64,000 bases of DNA, taken from contig CAZMSH010000017.1 of the NCBI GenBank assembly GCA_964568875.1, positions 1-64,000 of the forward strand, given 5' to 3'. The DNA is from SLNP01 sp964568875 (GTDB taxonomy: Bacteria > Bacteroidota > Bacteroidia > Bacteroidales > VadinHA17). The position numbers were made by a program, and so were the translations under genes. Below, in pieces: positions 22,804 to 32,831 of this stretch; positions within the stretch are counted from its first letter, which is position 1; each line of letters opens with the position of its first letter. Under the pieces are notes generated by a model. That model worked only from the letters and a program-made list of their open reading frames with translations, was not told the origin of the DNA and made no database searches.

Positions 22804-25800
22804 TTAAACAGGCAAAGTAACAGAGAAGATCGTGCCTTTACCAGGTACACTTGTGAATGTTATTGATCCTCCCAACATATTAAGGTACTTTTTGCAGAGA
22901 GACAACCCCAGGCCACTACCTTCAAAACTTCTGGAATATCCTTCGCTTCCCTGTCTGAATTCATCAAATATCATCTCCCTGTCCTCTTCCCTGATGCCTA
23001 TGCCGGTGTCATGAACTTCTATTGTAATATAACCCTTATCTTCTCTGTCTGTACCCTTCAGGATGAGCTCCACTTTGCCTTCAAACGTGAATTTTACAGC
23101 ATTGCTTATAAGATTACTTATTATGTCAGCAGCAATTCGCTGATCAGTGTTTATCAGAACAGGAGAGTCAGTTCCTTCAATACGGAGAATCAGTCCTTTC
23201 TTTTCAGCCTCTGCCCTGAAAAGTTCAAATGTTTCCCTGGTAAGGGCCGCGATATCTGTCATTGAATAGACAGGTTCTCCGGCACCAGATTCAATTCTTG
23301 ACAGGTCAAGTATACTGTTTAGTGTTTGCATAAGCCTTTTGGCGCTACGGTTGATTATCTCTGACATATTTCTGATTTCCTCCTGATCCTCCTCCAATGT
23401 CAGAAGCTCTGAAAATCCCATTATGCCATTCATCGGTGTCCTCAGCTCATGACTCATGTTAGCCAGAAATCTTGATTTCAGTCTGTTCATCTCCTCAGCC
23501 TTGTCACGTGCTTCAATTAGTTCGGCCATCAGGTTTTTTCTCTCGGTAATATCTTCAGAAACAATTACATAATTTACAGTATTACCGGTTTCGTCAGTAA
23601 CAGCCTGTATAGAGACCATCTCCCAGAATGGTTCACCTGTCTTCTTACGGTTACGGTATTCTCCCTTCCATTGCCTTCCAGCTTTTAGTGTCTGCCATAT
23701 TGCCTCGAGCTTGTTCTTATCGGGTTGATTCAAAATCCTTGACATTCTCGCCTGTACATCGCCATGTGAATATCCAGTTACTGATGTGAAGCTTGGGTTG
23801 ACGTAAATAATCTTGCCATCACTGTTGGTAATAACGATAGAAACAGGGCTCTGCTCAAGGGCTTTGGACATCTGTAAAACCAACTCATCTGACTTCTTTC
23901 TTTCAGTCATTTTCCAAACTGAAGCCATCAGGAGTTTAAGCTGATTTACATCCATATCTGTATAACCACCTTCTTTGTTGGCTACTCCCACCACGGCGAC
24001 AATCTGGTTTTTGTCAAAAACCGGAACCGTTAAATAGTTAAATAACTCTGCATGGCCTTCCGGATATCCCTTCTTAAGAGGGTTTTCAGCCTGAAAATCA
24101 TTAACGACAATCTCTCTCCTTTGTCTCACTGCTTCACCCCAGATACCTGTTTTGGATAATTCATAACAGTCAGGTGGGTCAGTTATTGAGCAATCTTTTA
24201 AAACTCCTCTCGACCAGGTGTTTAAGATGAACTCCTCCTTCTCTTCATCATAATGATAAATATATCCAAGGCTACTGGAGGTGAGTTTGAGAGCCTCATG
24301 CAGAGCATAATCAAGGAGTTCCTGAATATCTCTGGTGTCTTGCTGTGATATCTCCAAAAGGCTTCTGAACCTTTTTTCATTGTCCTGAAGTATCTCCTCT
24401 GCACGTTTTCTTTCAGTAATATCTGAAATAAACCCCTCCAGAGCAACTATGTCTCCGTCTCTGAATACAGGTGTTCCCTGCTCCCATACCCACTTTTCAT
24501 CTCCGTTTTTGGTTCTGATTTTATATGTCAACTGGTACGATTTTCTTTCTTTAACAGCAGCCTGAATAGTATTCCAGACATAATCGCGGAATATAGGCAA
24601 TATAATATCATTAAACGAAAGACTCGCATTCCTGATGAGTTCATCCTGATTGTATCCTGTAAGCCACTGGCAGCCCTCACTAATAAACTCCATTGTCCAT
24701 TGTCTGTCATTATGGCACCTGTAGGCTATCCCGGGAAGATTGGCCAGTAGCGTGGAGAGTCTTCTGTTGGCTTCATTAAGGTCTGCAGCATGATCAATAA
24801 TAGATTTTTGTACCCGCCTCTCTTCCGTTTGGTCACGAAATACCAGAACGACACCTGTGATTTCACCTTCCTCATTTCTTATTGGGGCTCCGCTGTCTGC
24901 AATAGGTATCTCCCTGCCATCTCTTGACAGTAGAAGTGTATGATTGGCAAGGCCAACTACCATTCCTTCTGCAAGTACCCTCTCAACCGGGCTACTGACT
25001 TTATCACGCGTATCCTCATTAATGATCACGAATACCGATTCAAGGTTCATATCCCTTGCTTCTTTCTCTGCCCATCCTGTGAGATATTCGGCAACCGGAT
25101 TCATTTGAATGACTTTTCCCCTACAATCGGTCGTGATTACAGCATCACCTATACTGTAGAGTGTGACCCTGAATAACTTATTTACATGGCTTATCTTCTG
25201 TTCTTTTTCCAGGCTCTCTTCAAGAATCTGCTTAGACCTGAGGTTATACCTCCATGCAGTAAAAAGTACAATTACTATAATAAGGCCCACTACTACTCCT
25301 GTTGTTGTAATTTCATTGTACCTTAACTCTTTGACCACTTCCCTAATATCTTTCTTGTTAATCATGAACCAGTTTGTACCCGGGACCTGACTAAGCCATG
25401 AAAGTACTCTCTCACCCCTGTAATCTGTTCCGCGATATATCCCACGATGGCCTGTTGCTGCTTTAATCGCTGGTGTTTCACCATTTTCTGAGCGACTAAG
25501 CCGGAATCGAAGTGCAGAGTTCTCAACGAATCTGAGCTCGTTGATGAACTCAAGGGTGTCAGAATCTGTCCATCTGGCCAGAAGAGTTTCTGAAGTTTCA
25601 CTCAACAGAGGCCAGCTTTTAAGTGCCGGATAGAGAAAATCTTCCGGGTCAATTCTGAGCAAAACAGTTATACCCTTTTCTCCTGCACTGCCTGGTAAAG
25701 GGGCCGAAATGTCAAGGTGTATCCTTTGATGTGACTGACAGAAGTAAAAATCACTAAAAACAACATTGCCTGTTTGGACGGCTTCTCTCAGAACTCGTTG

Positions 25801-26214
25801 GGTTACCTCATCCATATGTGCCAAAGCTTTCTCTGTTCCTGAAATTATTTTTCCTTTGCTGTCCAGTACGAAGACATCTTCATAACCATAATGTAACTTC
25901 AGGTAGGCAAGATGAGATTCGAGTCTTTCGACCCTTCCGGTTACATCGCTTCCTTCTACATAATCTTCAAATACTCCTGTGATATCCAGTCCTGAAGCAA
26001 GCACCATGGCATCGCTCTTACGTTCTGTCAGCCACTCTTCTATCTGTGCAGTCTTCAAATAGGAGACTGTTTCAAGTTCGCGATAAGTATCCTTGAAATG
26101 GTTGTTCCTTTGGTCCTGGTAATACACTGCCCCCATGATTATAACTAAGAATACCATGGAGACGGAAGCTATGTAAAGCCTGAGTAGTGACCGCTTGTTG
26201 GGTAGTGGTCTCAC
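22804..26214 (-). CDS. Membrane PAS/GAF sensor histidine kinase
   Basis: A 1136-residue two-component sensor. A membrane helix (about 10-32), a large periplasmic sensing region (about 33-295, Cache-like) and a second helix (about 300-320) are followed by PAS domains at about 345-460 and 485-605, a GAF domain at about 620-760, another PAS at about 775-890, then HisKA and HATPase. The phospho-acceptor His is in NMSHELRTPMNG (about 922). ATP-binding motifs are LISNAVKF, DTGIGI and GSGLGLSLCKKY. No receiver domain or adjacent response regulator is present, so its partner lies elsewhere. It converges on the Hdr-like cluster with 12 nt between stop codons. Confidence 0.94.
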   Translation of the reverse strand: MRPLPNKRSLLRLYIASVSMVFLVIIMGAVYYQDQRNNHFKDTYRELETVSYLKTAQIEEWLTERKSDAMVLASGLDITGVFEDYVEGSDVTGRVERLESHLAYLKLHYGYEDVFVLDSKGKIISGTEKALAHMDEVTQRVLREAVQTGNVVFSDFYFCQSHQRIHLDISAPLPGSAGEKGITVLLRIDPEDFLYPALKSWPLLSETSETLLARWTDSDTLEFINELRFVENSALRFRLSRSENGETPAIKAATGHRGIYRGTDYRGERVLSWLSQVPGTNWFMINKKDIREVVKELRYNEITTTGVVVGLIIVIVLFTAWRYNLRSKQILEESLEKEQKISHVNKLFRVTLYSIGDAVITTDCRGKVIQMNPVAEYLTGWAEKEARDMNLESVFVIINEDTRDKVSSPVERVLAEGMVVGLANHTLLLSRDGREIPIADSGAPIRNEEGEITGVVLVFRDQTEERRVQKSIIDHAADLNEANRRLSTLLANLPGIAYRCHNDRQWTMEFISEGCQWLTGYNQDELIRNASLSFNDIILPIFRDYVWNTIQAAVKERKSYQLTYKIRTKNGDEKWVWEQGTPVFRDGDIVALEGFISDITERKRAEEILQDNEKRFRSLLEISQQDTRDIQELLDYALHEALKLTSSSLGYIYHYDEEKEEFILNTWSRGVLKDCSITDPPDCYELSKTGIWGEAVRQRREIVVNDFQAENPLKKGYPEGHAELFNYLTVPVFDKNQIVAVVGVANKEGGYTDMDVNQLKLLMASVWKMTERKKSDELVLQMSKALEQSPVSIVITNSDGKIIYVNPSFTSVTGYSHGDVQARMSRILNQPDKNKLEAIWQTLKAGRQWKGEYRNRKKTGEPFWEMVSIQAVTDETGNTVNYVIVSEDITERKNLMAELIEARDKAEEMNRLKSRFLANMSHELRTPMNGIMGFSELLTLEEDQEEIRNMSEIINRSAKRLMQTLNSILDLSRIESGAGEPVYSMTDIAALTRETFELFRAEAEKKGLILRIEGTDSPVLINTDQRIAADIISNLISNAVKFTFEGKVELILKGTDREDKGYITIEVHDTGIGIREEDREMIFDEFRQGSEGYSRSFEGSGLGLSLCKKYLNMLGGSITFTSVPGKGTIFSVTLPV

Positions 26215-26376
26215 AATAAAAATCTTTCTGTAAACGCCTTGAAAAGCTTAACTTTCTCTCGTATTAAAAAAGTAGTTGGTCTTGCATCAAATAAGACATC
26301 GGCCTTAAAAATAGTAATTATTTGAAAGACTTAGCAAAAAATGCTGAATGTCATTTAACATAGAGATTCCCTAGAT

Positions 26377-29300
26377 TTAAGGCGAACACCATTTAAAGGC
26401 ATTAACGAATGCCCTCATCCATGGTGTAACGTCATCGCTGTGTCGGGCATTTGGATAGTAAGCGCATTGCCATGGCATGAAGGCCCTTTCGAGGTGAGGC
26501 ATTATCGCCAGATGCCGGCCATCATCTGAGCAGACAGCTGCAGCATCAAAATCTGACCCGTTCGGATTGGCCGGGTAAACCGAATGACTGTATTTTACCG
26601 GTATCTGATATCTGTCCTCTTCGTAGGGAAATGAGAACCTTCCTTCGCCATGTGCAACCCAGATGCCAAGTTCCATGCCCTCAAGTCCCTGTAACATTAC
26701 CGACGGGGATCGTGATACCGTGACACCAAGAAATGCCGATTCAAACTTGTGTGATCTGTTATGAAGCAGTTTAGGCATTTCATTATGTCCCGGGTATATA
26801 AGTCCAAGCTCAGCCATAAGCTGGCAGCCGTTGCATACACCCAGCGAAAGTGTGTCTTCCCGGGCGTAGAATTTTTCCAGGGCTATTCTGGCCTTTTCAT
26901 TATATCTGAATGCTCCTGCCCACCCTTTGGCTGACCCGAGAACATCGGAGTTAGAAAATCCACCGACAAAGACTATCATGGAAATATCCTCAAGAGTCTC
27001 CCGGCCGCTTACCAGGTCAGTCATGTGCACATCCCTGACATCAAAGCCGGCAAGCCAGAGGGCATAGGCCATCTCCCTGTCTCCGTTGACTCCTTTTTCC
27101 CTTATTATTGCAGCCCTTACACCTGACAGTCCCCTTCTGCCGGGGTCAGTGCCAAGTGCCCTGAAGCTTCCTTCGAACTTTTTCAGGTCATATCTAAGCG
27201 GGTTAACTCCAAAATTGTTGTATCTCTCAAGTGCGAGATCTCCGCTCTGCCTCCTGTCAAGCAGATAAGAAGTCCTGAGCCACTTGTCACGCAACTTGTC
27301 AATGTCGAAAGAATAATCTACCCCTCCGTTTCTCAGAAATATCTTTCTTTCACTTACGGGATGCCCAATCAGGTGACAGGAAATACCCCTCTCGAGAAGG
27401 AATTCCTCTGCTGACACTTCATCAGCTACCTGGATTACCAGACCCGGATTCTGGCTGAAGAGGAGCTTAACCGTGTCATTTTCACCCTTAGACTCAAGGT
27501 TAATTGCCAATCCGCCTGTTGTATTGGAGAAGCACATCTCAAGCAGGGTCGTTATAAGGCCTCCTGCTGAAATGTCGTGCCCGGCAATTATCATGCCCTC
27601 CCCGATAAGTTCCTGTATGGCATTGAATATCAGTGCAAATTGTTTTGGGTCCTTAACCCTGGGTGCACTGGTACCCGGCGTTCCCAATAGCTGCGAAAAG
27701 GAGCTGCCCCCAAGGGAAGGTTCATCGCAGCTCATATCAATCCAGATCACACCATGGGAGGTTTCATTACTAAGAACCGGTTCTATAACAGACCTGACAT
27801 CTGACACTTCGGCAGCAGCCGAAATAATAACGGTACCAGGTGAGAAAACAGTGTCACCATCATATTTCTGTGTCATCGAAAGTGAGTCCTTGCCGGTAGG
27901 AATATTAATTCCAAGAGATATTGCAAACCTGCTGGCAGCCTCGACAGCTTCGTAAAGTCTGGCGTCTTCGCCGCTGTTTTTGCAAGGCCACATCCAGTTG
28001 GCCGAGAGCGAGACTCCCTGCAGCCGGTGGGTAAGCGGAGCCCAGACAATATTGGTAAGTGCCTCGGCAATAGAAAGCTCCGAACCGGCCTCCGGATCGA
28101 TGAGCCCAGCTGCCGGAGCATGCCCCAGCGATGTTGCAACGCCGCTTTTGCCACGGTAATCGAGGGCAATCACACCTGTATTGTTAAGAGGTAACTGCAA
28201 CTCTCCGGCACTCTGCTGCTTCGCAATTCTGCCTGTAACCGACCGGTCGACCTTGTTGGTAAGCCAGTCCTTGCAGGCGACCTCCTCAAGCTGCAAAAGC
28301 TGTTCCAGGTATTCATGCAGTCTGTCCTGATCGTACTTAAGTTCAGTGAAATCAGCCTTTACCTTGTTGTCGCGCAGCACGGTGCGGGGTGGGTCGCCGA
28401 AAAATGAAGCCAGATCAAGATCGATGGGTTTCTCTCCTGTGAGCGGGTTCTTAAAGGTAAATTTGTTGTCTCCCGTGACCTCTCCGATGGCGTATACCGG
28501 CGCTCTTTCACGATCGGCTATCTTTCTTAGTGTATCATAGTCGGTACGTGCAATTACGAGTCCCATCCTTTCCTGTGATTCGTTGCCCACTATTTCACGG
28601 GCAGAGAGTGTTGGATCTCCCACCGGCAGCTTACTTATGTCGATGACACCTCCGGTAGCTTCTACCAGCTCTGAAAGGCAGTTGAGATGGCCGCCGGCTC
28701 CATGATCGTGAAGAGAAATAACCGGATTGATATCAGATTCTGCCAGTGCCCTGAGCGCGTTGTACACACGCTTCTGCATTTCAGGATTAGCTCTCTGAAC
28801 AGCATTAAGCTCTATTGAACTGTGATACTCTCCGGTGTCAACCGAAGAGACAGCACCACCGCCCATGCCTATCCTGTAATTGTCTCCCCCGAGTAGCACT
28901 ATAACATCTCCTTTTGACGGTACAGATTTTTCACTGTCCGATTTCCGACCGAATCCGATGCCCCCGGCGAGCATTATTACCTTGTCGTAACCATATTTAC
29001 GCAATGAAGTGAAAGCTTCAAATGTCAGTACCGATCCGCAAATAAGCGGTTGTCCGAATTTATTACCGAAATCACTGGCACCATTTGAAGCCTTAATGAG
29101 AATATCTTCGGGAGTCTGGTACAACCATTGACGGGGTTCGGTGCTCTCTTCCCACATCCTGCCTGATTCACTACGCGGGTATGAGGTCATGTAAACGGCT
29201 GTACCTGCCACCGGAAATGCCCCCTTGCCTCCTGCAATACGGTCACGTATTTCACCCCCGGTGCCCGTTGAAGCTCCGTTGAAGGGTTCTACAGTCGTAG

Positions 29301-30054
29301 GAAAGTTGTGGGTTTCAGCCTTAAGTGAAATAACCGTCTCCGTTTCTCTGACCGAGAAGAAATCAGCCTTGTGCTGCGTAGCCGGGGCAAAAAGTTCAGC
29401 TACCGGCCCCTGAAGAAAGGCACAGTTGTCGCGGTAGGCTGAGACAACGCGGTTAGGATGAGTTCTGGTAGTCTCTTTTATGAGCCTGAAGAGGGAACTC
29501 TCCTTTTCCTCTCCGTCAATGATGAATTTGCCGTTGAATATTTTGTGGCGGCAATGCTCCGAATTTACCTGTGAGAATCCGAATACTTCACTGTCTGTAA
29601 GCTTCCTGCCGAGCCTTGCCGAGAGATCGTTAAGATAATCTATCTCCTCCTTATTAAGAGCAAGCCCTTCTTTTATATTGTAGGCAGGTATATCATCAAT
29701 TTCAATAACCTGATCAGGTTGCCTGTCAATGGTAAACAGCTGCTGATCCAGACCTCTGTAAACGATTTGAAGCATTCGGTCATAATCGGGATTGGCAGAT
29801 TCTGACGGGAAGAATTCCTCTATCCGTGTTATTCCCTCAATGCCCATATTCTGGGTTATCTCAACGGCATTAGTGCTCCAGGGTGTTATCATTTCACGCC
29901 GGGGACCGATATAAGTTCCGGATACGCTTTCGCCATTGATCTGGTTTGCCTGACCGAAAAGCCAGATTAGCTTACGGATATCTTCTGCCTTTAATGGCTT
30001 CACTGAACCGGTAGCTATAATGCTCTTGCCGGGAGTTTCAAAGAAAAGAATCAT
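26377..30054 (-). CDS. purL: Phosphoribosylformylglycinamidine synthase, long form
   Basis: Converts FGAR, glutamine and ATP to FGAM in purine synthesis. The 1225 residues are the long single-chain form in which the PurS-like, synthetase and PurQ-like amidotransferase parts are fused. Recognisable segments are FGFSQVNSEHCRHKIFNG and KAETHNFPTTVEPFNGASTGTGGEIRD (PurL), and LGVCNGCQLM with the catalytic Cys near 1073 (glutaminase), then the His/Glu region near the C-terminus (PHLERAFMPWQ). It has its own promoter, whose -33 element sits in the terminator of the preceding glycosidase gene. Confidence 0.97.
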   Translation of the reverse strand: MILFFETPGKSIIATGSVKPLKAEDIRKLIWLFGQANQINGESVSGTYIGPRREMITPWSTNAVEITQNMGIEGITRIEEFFPSESANPDYDRMLQIVYRGLDQQLFTIDRQPDQVIEIDDIPAYNIKEGLALNKEEIDYLNDLSARLGRKLTDSEVFGFSQVNSEHCRHKIFNGKFIIDGEEKESSLFRLIKETTRTHPNRVVSAYRDNCAFLQGPVAELFAPATQHKADFFSVRETETVISLKAETHNFPTTVEPFNGASTGTGGEIRDRIAGGKGAFPVAGTAVYMTSYPRSESGRMWEESTEPRQWLYQTPEDILIKASNGASDFGNKFGQPLICGSVLTFEAFTSLRKYGYDKVIMLAGGIGFGRKSDSEKSVPSKGDVIVLLGGDNYRIGMGGGAVSSVDTGEYHSSIELNAVQRANPEMQKRVYNALRALAESDINPVISLHDHGAGGHLNCLSELVEATGGVIDISKLPVGDPTLSAREIVGNESQERMGLVIARTDYDTLRKIADRERAPVYAIGEVTGDNKFTFKNPLTGEKPIDLDLASFFGDPPRTVLRDNKVKADFTELKYDQDRLHEYLEQLLQLEEVACKDWLTNKVDRSVTGRIAKQQSAGELQLPLNNTGVIALDYRGKSGVATSLGHAPAAGLIDPEAGSELSIAEALTNIVWAPLTHRLQGVSLSANWMWPCKNSGEDARLYEAVEAASRFAISLGINIPTGKDSLSMTQKYDGDTVFSPGTVIISAAAEVSDVRSVIEPVLSNETSHGVIWIDMSCDEPSLGGSSFSQLLGTPGTSAPRVKDPKQFALIFNAIQELIGEGMIIAGHDISAGGLITTLLEMCFSNTTGGLAINLESKGENDTVKLLFSQNPGLVIQVADEVSAEEFLLERGISCHLIGHPVSERKIFLRNGGVDYSFDIDKLRDKWLRTSYLLDRRQSGDLALERYNNFGVNPLRYDLKKFEGSFRALGTDPGRRGLSGVRAAIIREKGVNGDREMAYALWLAGFDVRDVHMTDLVSGRETLEDISMIVFVGGFSNSDVLGSAKGWAGAFRYNEKARIALEKFYAREDTLSLGVCNGCQLMAELGLIYPGHNEMPKLLHNRSHKFESAFLGVTVSRSPSVMLQGLEGMELGIWVAHGEGRFSFPYEEDRYQIPVKYSHSVYPANPNGSDFDAAAVCSDDGRHLAIMPHLERAFMPWQCAYYPNARHSDDVTPWMRAFVNAFKWCSP

Positions 30055-30120
30055 TAATATAATTTATTATACTGATATACAGGGCGGTATGCTGCAATAT
30101 GTCTGATTGCAGCAGCAATG

Positions 30121-30150
30121 CAAATATAACCAAATGCCACATAAAATCAA
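30121..30150 (-). promoter_or_regulatory. Promoter of purL
   Basis: On the minus strand TTG (complement of 30148-30150), a 19-bp spacer and TATATTTG (complement of 30121-30128) match the Bacteroidota consensus. The transcription start should be near 30115, leaving a 5' UTR of about 60 nt. I saw no riboswitch-like structure in it. Confidence 0.65.
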
Positions 30151-30175
30151 CCCGGTCAGTAGTGACCGGGTTGAT
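30141..30175 (-). terminator. Rho-independent terminator after the glycosidase gene
   Basis: A 13-bp perfect stem, 30146-30158 with 30163-30175, encloses the 4-nt loop GTAG (plus-strand reading). On the minus strand it is followed by TTTAT. It lies 6 nt past the glycosidase stop codon and overlaps the -33 region of purL. Confidence 0.85.
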
Positions 30176-30180
30176 GTAGC

Positions 30181-32724
30181 CTATTTTTTTAGTGACGCAT
30201 TATGTAATATAAGACCCGGTCCGGAACGGCCTCTCCCCGTTGCGCCTCCCTGGCGGCCCGTAACAATAATTCTCATCACAGAGGGCTTCCCTAATTTAAT
30301 ATCGACCATTACCGGAGGATCTCCGCTCTTTATCATTCCGCTTCTGTAAACTTCTTCGCCATCGGCTTCAAGAACTACTTCATATTCGGCCGTACGTGGT
30401 TCCTGTCCTTCTCTGACCACAATATCCTCAGCAGAAATTGCAGCCGTGAAGCCTGTAAACAATTCGTGAAGATTATATATGGCTGCTCCGGGCCTGAAAA
30501 CAACAGTGTTGTCATAGAGTACCCCCGATGACCTCGCCGGTCGTTTCTGGATTGCTCCGGCCGGAACCGGATCTAACTCACTAAGTGATAAATGGTTGGG
30601 CAGGAGAGAGGCTATCGAGAAAGCTACTCCCGGAGACTCCCCTTCTCTGGCCGGTGACCTGCTGTTAAGGGTTCCGTCGTCCCATACCGTTCTTACATCG
30701 GCAACATATCTCTTATCTGGTTCGAGGTTGTTCAGCGGGAATTTTGTTTCTCCTGTATATCCAACTGTCTCTCCGTCAAGAAAGACCTGGTATCCGGAAT
30801 TCAGATAGTATTGTGCCGACCATGTCACAACCGCTCCGGTAATCCCGTTGCGGGTAACTGAGACATTCGCCGGCTCCCGCGTTTCATATCTGTAGGCATA
30901 GGCAGGAGTGAAACTTACACTCCATTCTACCGTACCTGTTTCGGTCGGTTCAATGCGGGCTACAGCCCAACCCTGATGGTTGGTGAATCTTACATTAATC
31001 TTCTTTCTTCCTGCTTTTGCTGAGACTGATGATATTTCATAGTATTTGCCCGGAGGGAATGAGAATGTAAGCTCGTAAGGATCATTCTTTATGACATTGC
31101 TGATTCCCTTAGCTGTCTGTGACGTTTCATCAAACGAATATGATACCAGGTCAACCCAACCCTGGGTAATATGCCTGCTGGTTGATATAAGCTCTGTATT
31201 ACCTGTAACCGGTAGGAGTGTCAGTACCCTGCAGCTGGTAGTGGGGACAGTGATGCTGATTCCTGCCTCAAACGCACCCATGTACTCCTTGTTCCAGAAG
31301 TCGTAAACATGAACCCTGTCAGCTCCTGTTATGCCAAGCTCCTCCCAGTTCAGTACAATGGTTTCGTTTTTGTCCTCATTGAAATTGAACAGCCCAACTA
31401 CATCGTAGTTTTTCCCGAGGTGATTTATCTTCAGGTCCCATATCTTTTTGTTTATGGTTGCCGGAAAGAGATCAAGAGGTCGTATGTCGACGGCAGGGTA
31501 AACCCTCCGCATCAGTTCCACCCTTTCTTCCGACAGGTCTGGCAGCCTGTCACTCATTAGCAGCGCCTGTCCGGTTAATCCCTGAAGAGTTGCCCATGCC
31601 CTTGCCTGATCAAGAGTGAGGGGTGCCCTCAGCATCATGACGTCCGGATCAGTGTACCAGACTATGTTGTGAAGATAGAAATGCTGCAGGGTAGGCCTCA
31701 GGGCTACATCAAAACCGCCTCTCCAACCCAGTACGACGTCTCCACCGGTACGCGAACCGTTCATAATTCCGACACCTTCAACCGGCATGCCCCAGCAGCC
31801 AAGAAGGAAACTCTCTTCACCTATGGCTTCTCGCATAATATCGAGCGTCTCACGGTACAACTCCTCGGCATTGCCTCCGGGTTTGTGCATATACTGGCTG
31901 TGAGCACGGTACTCATTAACCACAATGGGTTGTCCGTCGATTTTGTAGTATTCATAGCCCCAACTCCGCATTGTCTCAAATAGCTTTCTGAGATAATCCC
32001 TGCCCTGCGGTGACGTGGGATCCACAAGCCAGTCACCCTCCCAGGTGCGTGAGGCTGATGTTCCGTCAGGTTTGAGAATGAATACGCCCGGGAGTTTACT
32101 TACCACCTCTTCATTAGACTGACCATGCGGCGCTATCCATATGCCCGGAGTGAGCCCCAGCGACTTGATATACTCTGCAAGTGAGGCCATCCCGTTGGGG
32201 AATGTATCGTCAAATCCGGTCCAGTCACGTGACCCCTTCCGTCCGTCTGGTCGCAGCGCCTGCCACCCGTCGTCAACCTGAACAACAGTGGCTCCATAGT
32301 CTTTCATATTGTCTGCTATCCATTTGGCATTTAGCATTACCTCCTTTTCAGTTATGTGCTGATAATAGTAATACCAGGTGCAGAAACCTGAAGGAGGGAC
32401 AGGGAAAACAGTCTTATCAAGAGGCTTGTAAAATCTAATCCCAAGTGTGTCGCGGTAATAGTTTCTGATTACTGATCCGTCTTTAAGCTTTACTTCATCG
32501 CTGACCGGATCGAAAATACCGTCGGCAATAGGTGTCGTGACATCTCCCAGTGTCATTACAAACATGTCACGGTTAGGGCCATCCTTGATTCTTGCAGGAA
32601 CCGGGTGAGGCCACTTCTGTTGAGCCACACCTGTACTGGTTTTTACTGTCTGTGCTCCAAGTTCTGTGATTATGGCAAACAGCACCAGCGTTAACAGAAC
32701 AACAATGATTCTATTTGTCTTCAT
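30181..32724 (-). CDS. Exported alpha-galactosidase-like glycoside hydrolase (GH36/GH27 clan)
   Basis: An 847-residue secreted glycosidase. After a signal peptide (about 1-25, ending LGAQ) comes a (beta/alpha)8 domain (about 90-400) with VDDGWQ, GLTPGIWIAPH and the nucleophile motif YYKIDGQP (Asp near 260); the Asp in RTGGDVVLGW near 327 is the likely acid/base. A beta-sandwich follows (to about 490), then further beta domains including an FN3-like region (about 620-690) and a C-terminal NPCBM-like carbohydrate-binding domain (about 715-847). Clan D enzymes cleave alpha-galactosides or transfer galactose; the exact substrate cannot be read from sequence. No SusC/SusD pair is adjacent. Confidence 0.85.
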   Translation of the reverse strand: MKTNRIIVVLLTLVLFAIITELGAQTVKTSTGVAQQKWPHPVPARIKDGPNRDMFVMTLGDVTTPIADGIFDPVSDEVKLKDGSVIRNYYRDTLGIRFYKPLDKTVFPVPPSGFCTWYYYYQHITEKEVMLNAKWIADNMKDYGATVVQVDDGWQALRPDGRKGSRDWTGFDDTFPNGMASLAEYIKSLGLTPGIWIAPHGQSNEEVVSKLPGVFILKPDGTSASRTWEGDWLVDPTSPQGRDYLRKLFETMRSWGYEYYKIDGQPIVVNEYRAHSQYMHKPGGNAEELYRETLDIMREAIGEESFLLGCWGMPVEGVGIMNGSRTGGDVVLGWRGGFDVALRPTLQHFYLHNIVWYTDPDVMMLRAPLTLDQARAWATLQGLTGQALLMSDRLPDLSEERVELMRRVYPAVDIRPLDLFPATINKKIWDLKINHLGKNYDVVGLFNFNEDKNETIVLNWEELGITGADRVHVYDFWNKEYMGAFEAGISITVPTTSCRVLTLLPVTGNTELISTSRHITQGWVDLVSYSFDETSQTAKGISNVIKNDPYELTFSFPPGKYYEISSVSAKAGRKKINVRFTNHQGWAVARIEPTETGTVEWSVSFTPAYAYRYETREPANVSVTRNGITGAVVTWSAQYYLNSGYQVFLDGETVGYTGETKFPLNNLEPDKRYVADVRTVWDDGTLNSRSPAREGESPGVAFSIASLLPNHLSLSELDPVPAGAIQKRPARSSGVLYDNTVVFRPGAAIYNLHELFTGFTAAISAEDIVVREGQEPRTAEYEVVLEADGEEVYRSGMIKSGDPPVMVDIKLGKPSVMRIIVTGRQGGATGRGRSGPGLILHNASLKK

Positions 32725-32831
32725 GGTGATTAAGATACTAGGAATATTATTCTGACGAAGTTCTTTAAAATGTAATTAATACACTTATAAAGGTATGATT
32801 AAAAACTATACGTGACAAATAAATTCCTCAA

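Noticed and set aside
30055..30120. Purine riboswitch in the purL leader
   Set aside because: The leader is only about 60 nt and shows no conserved three-way junction.
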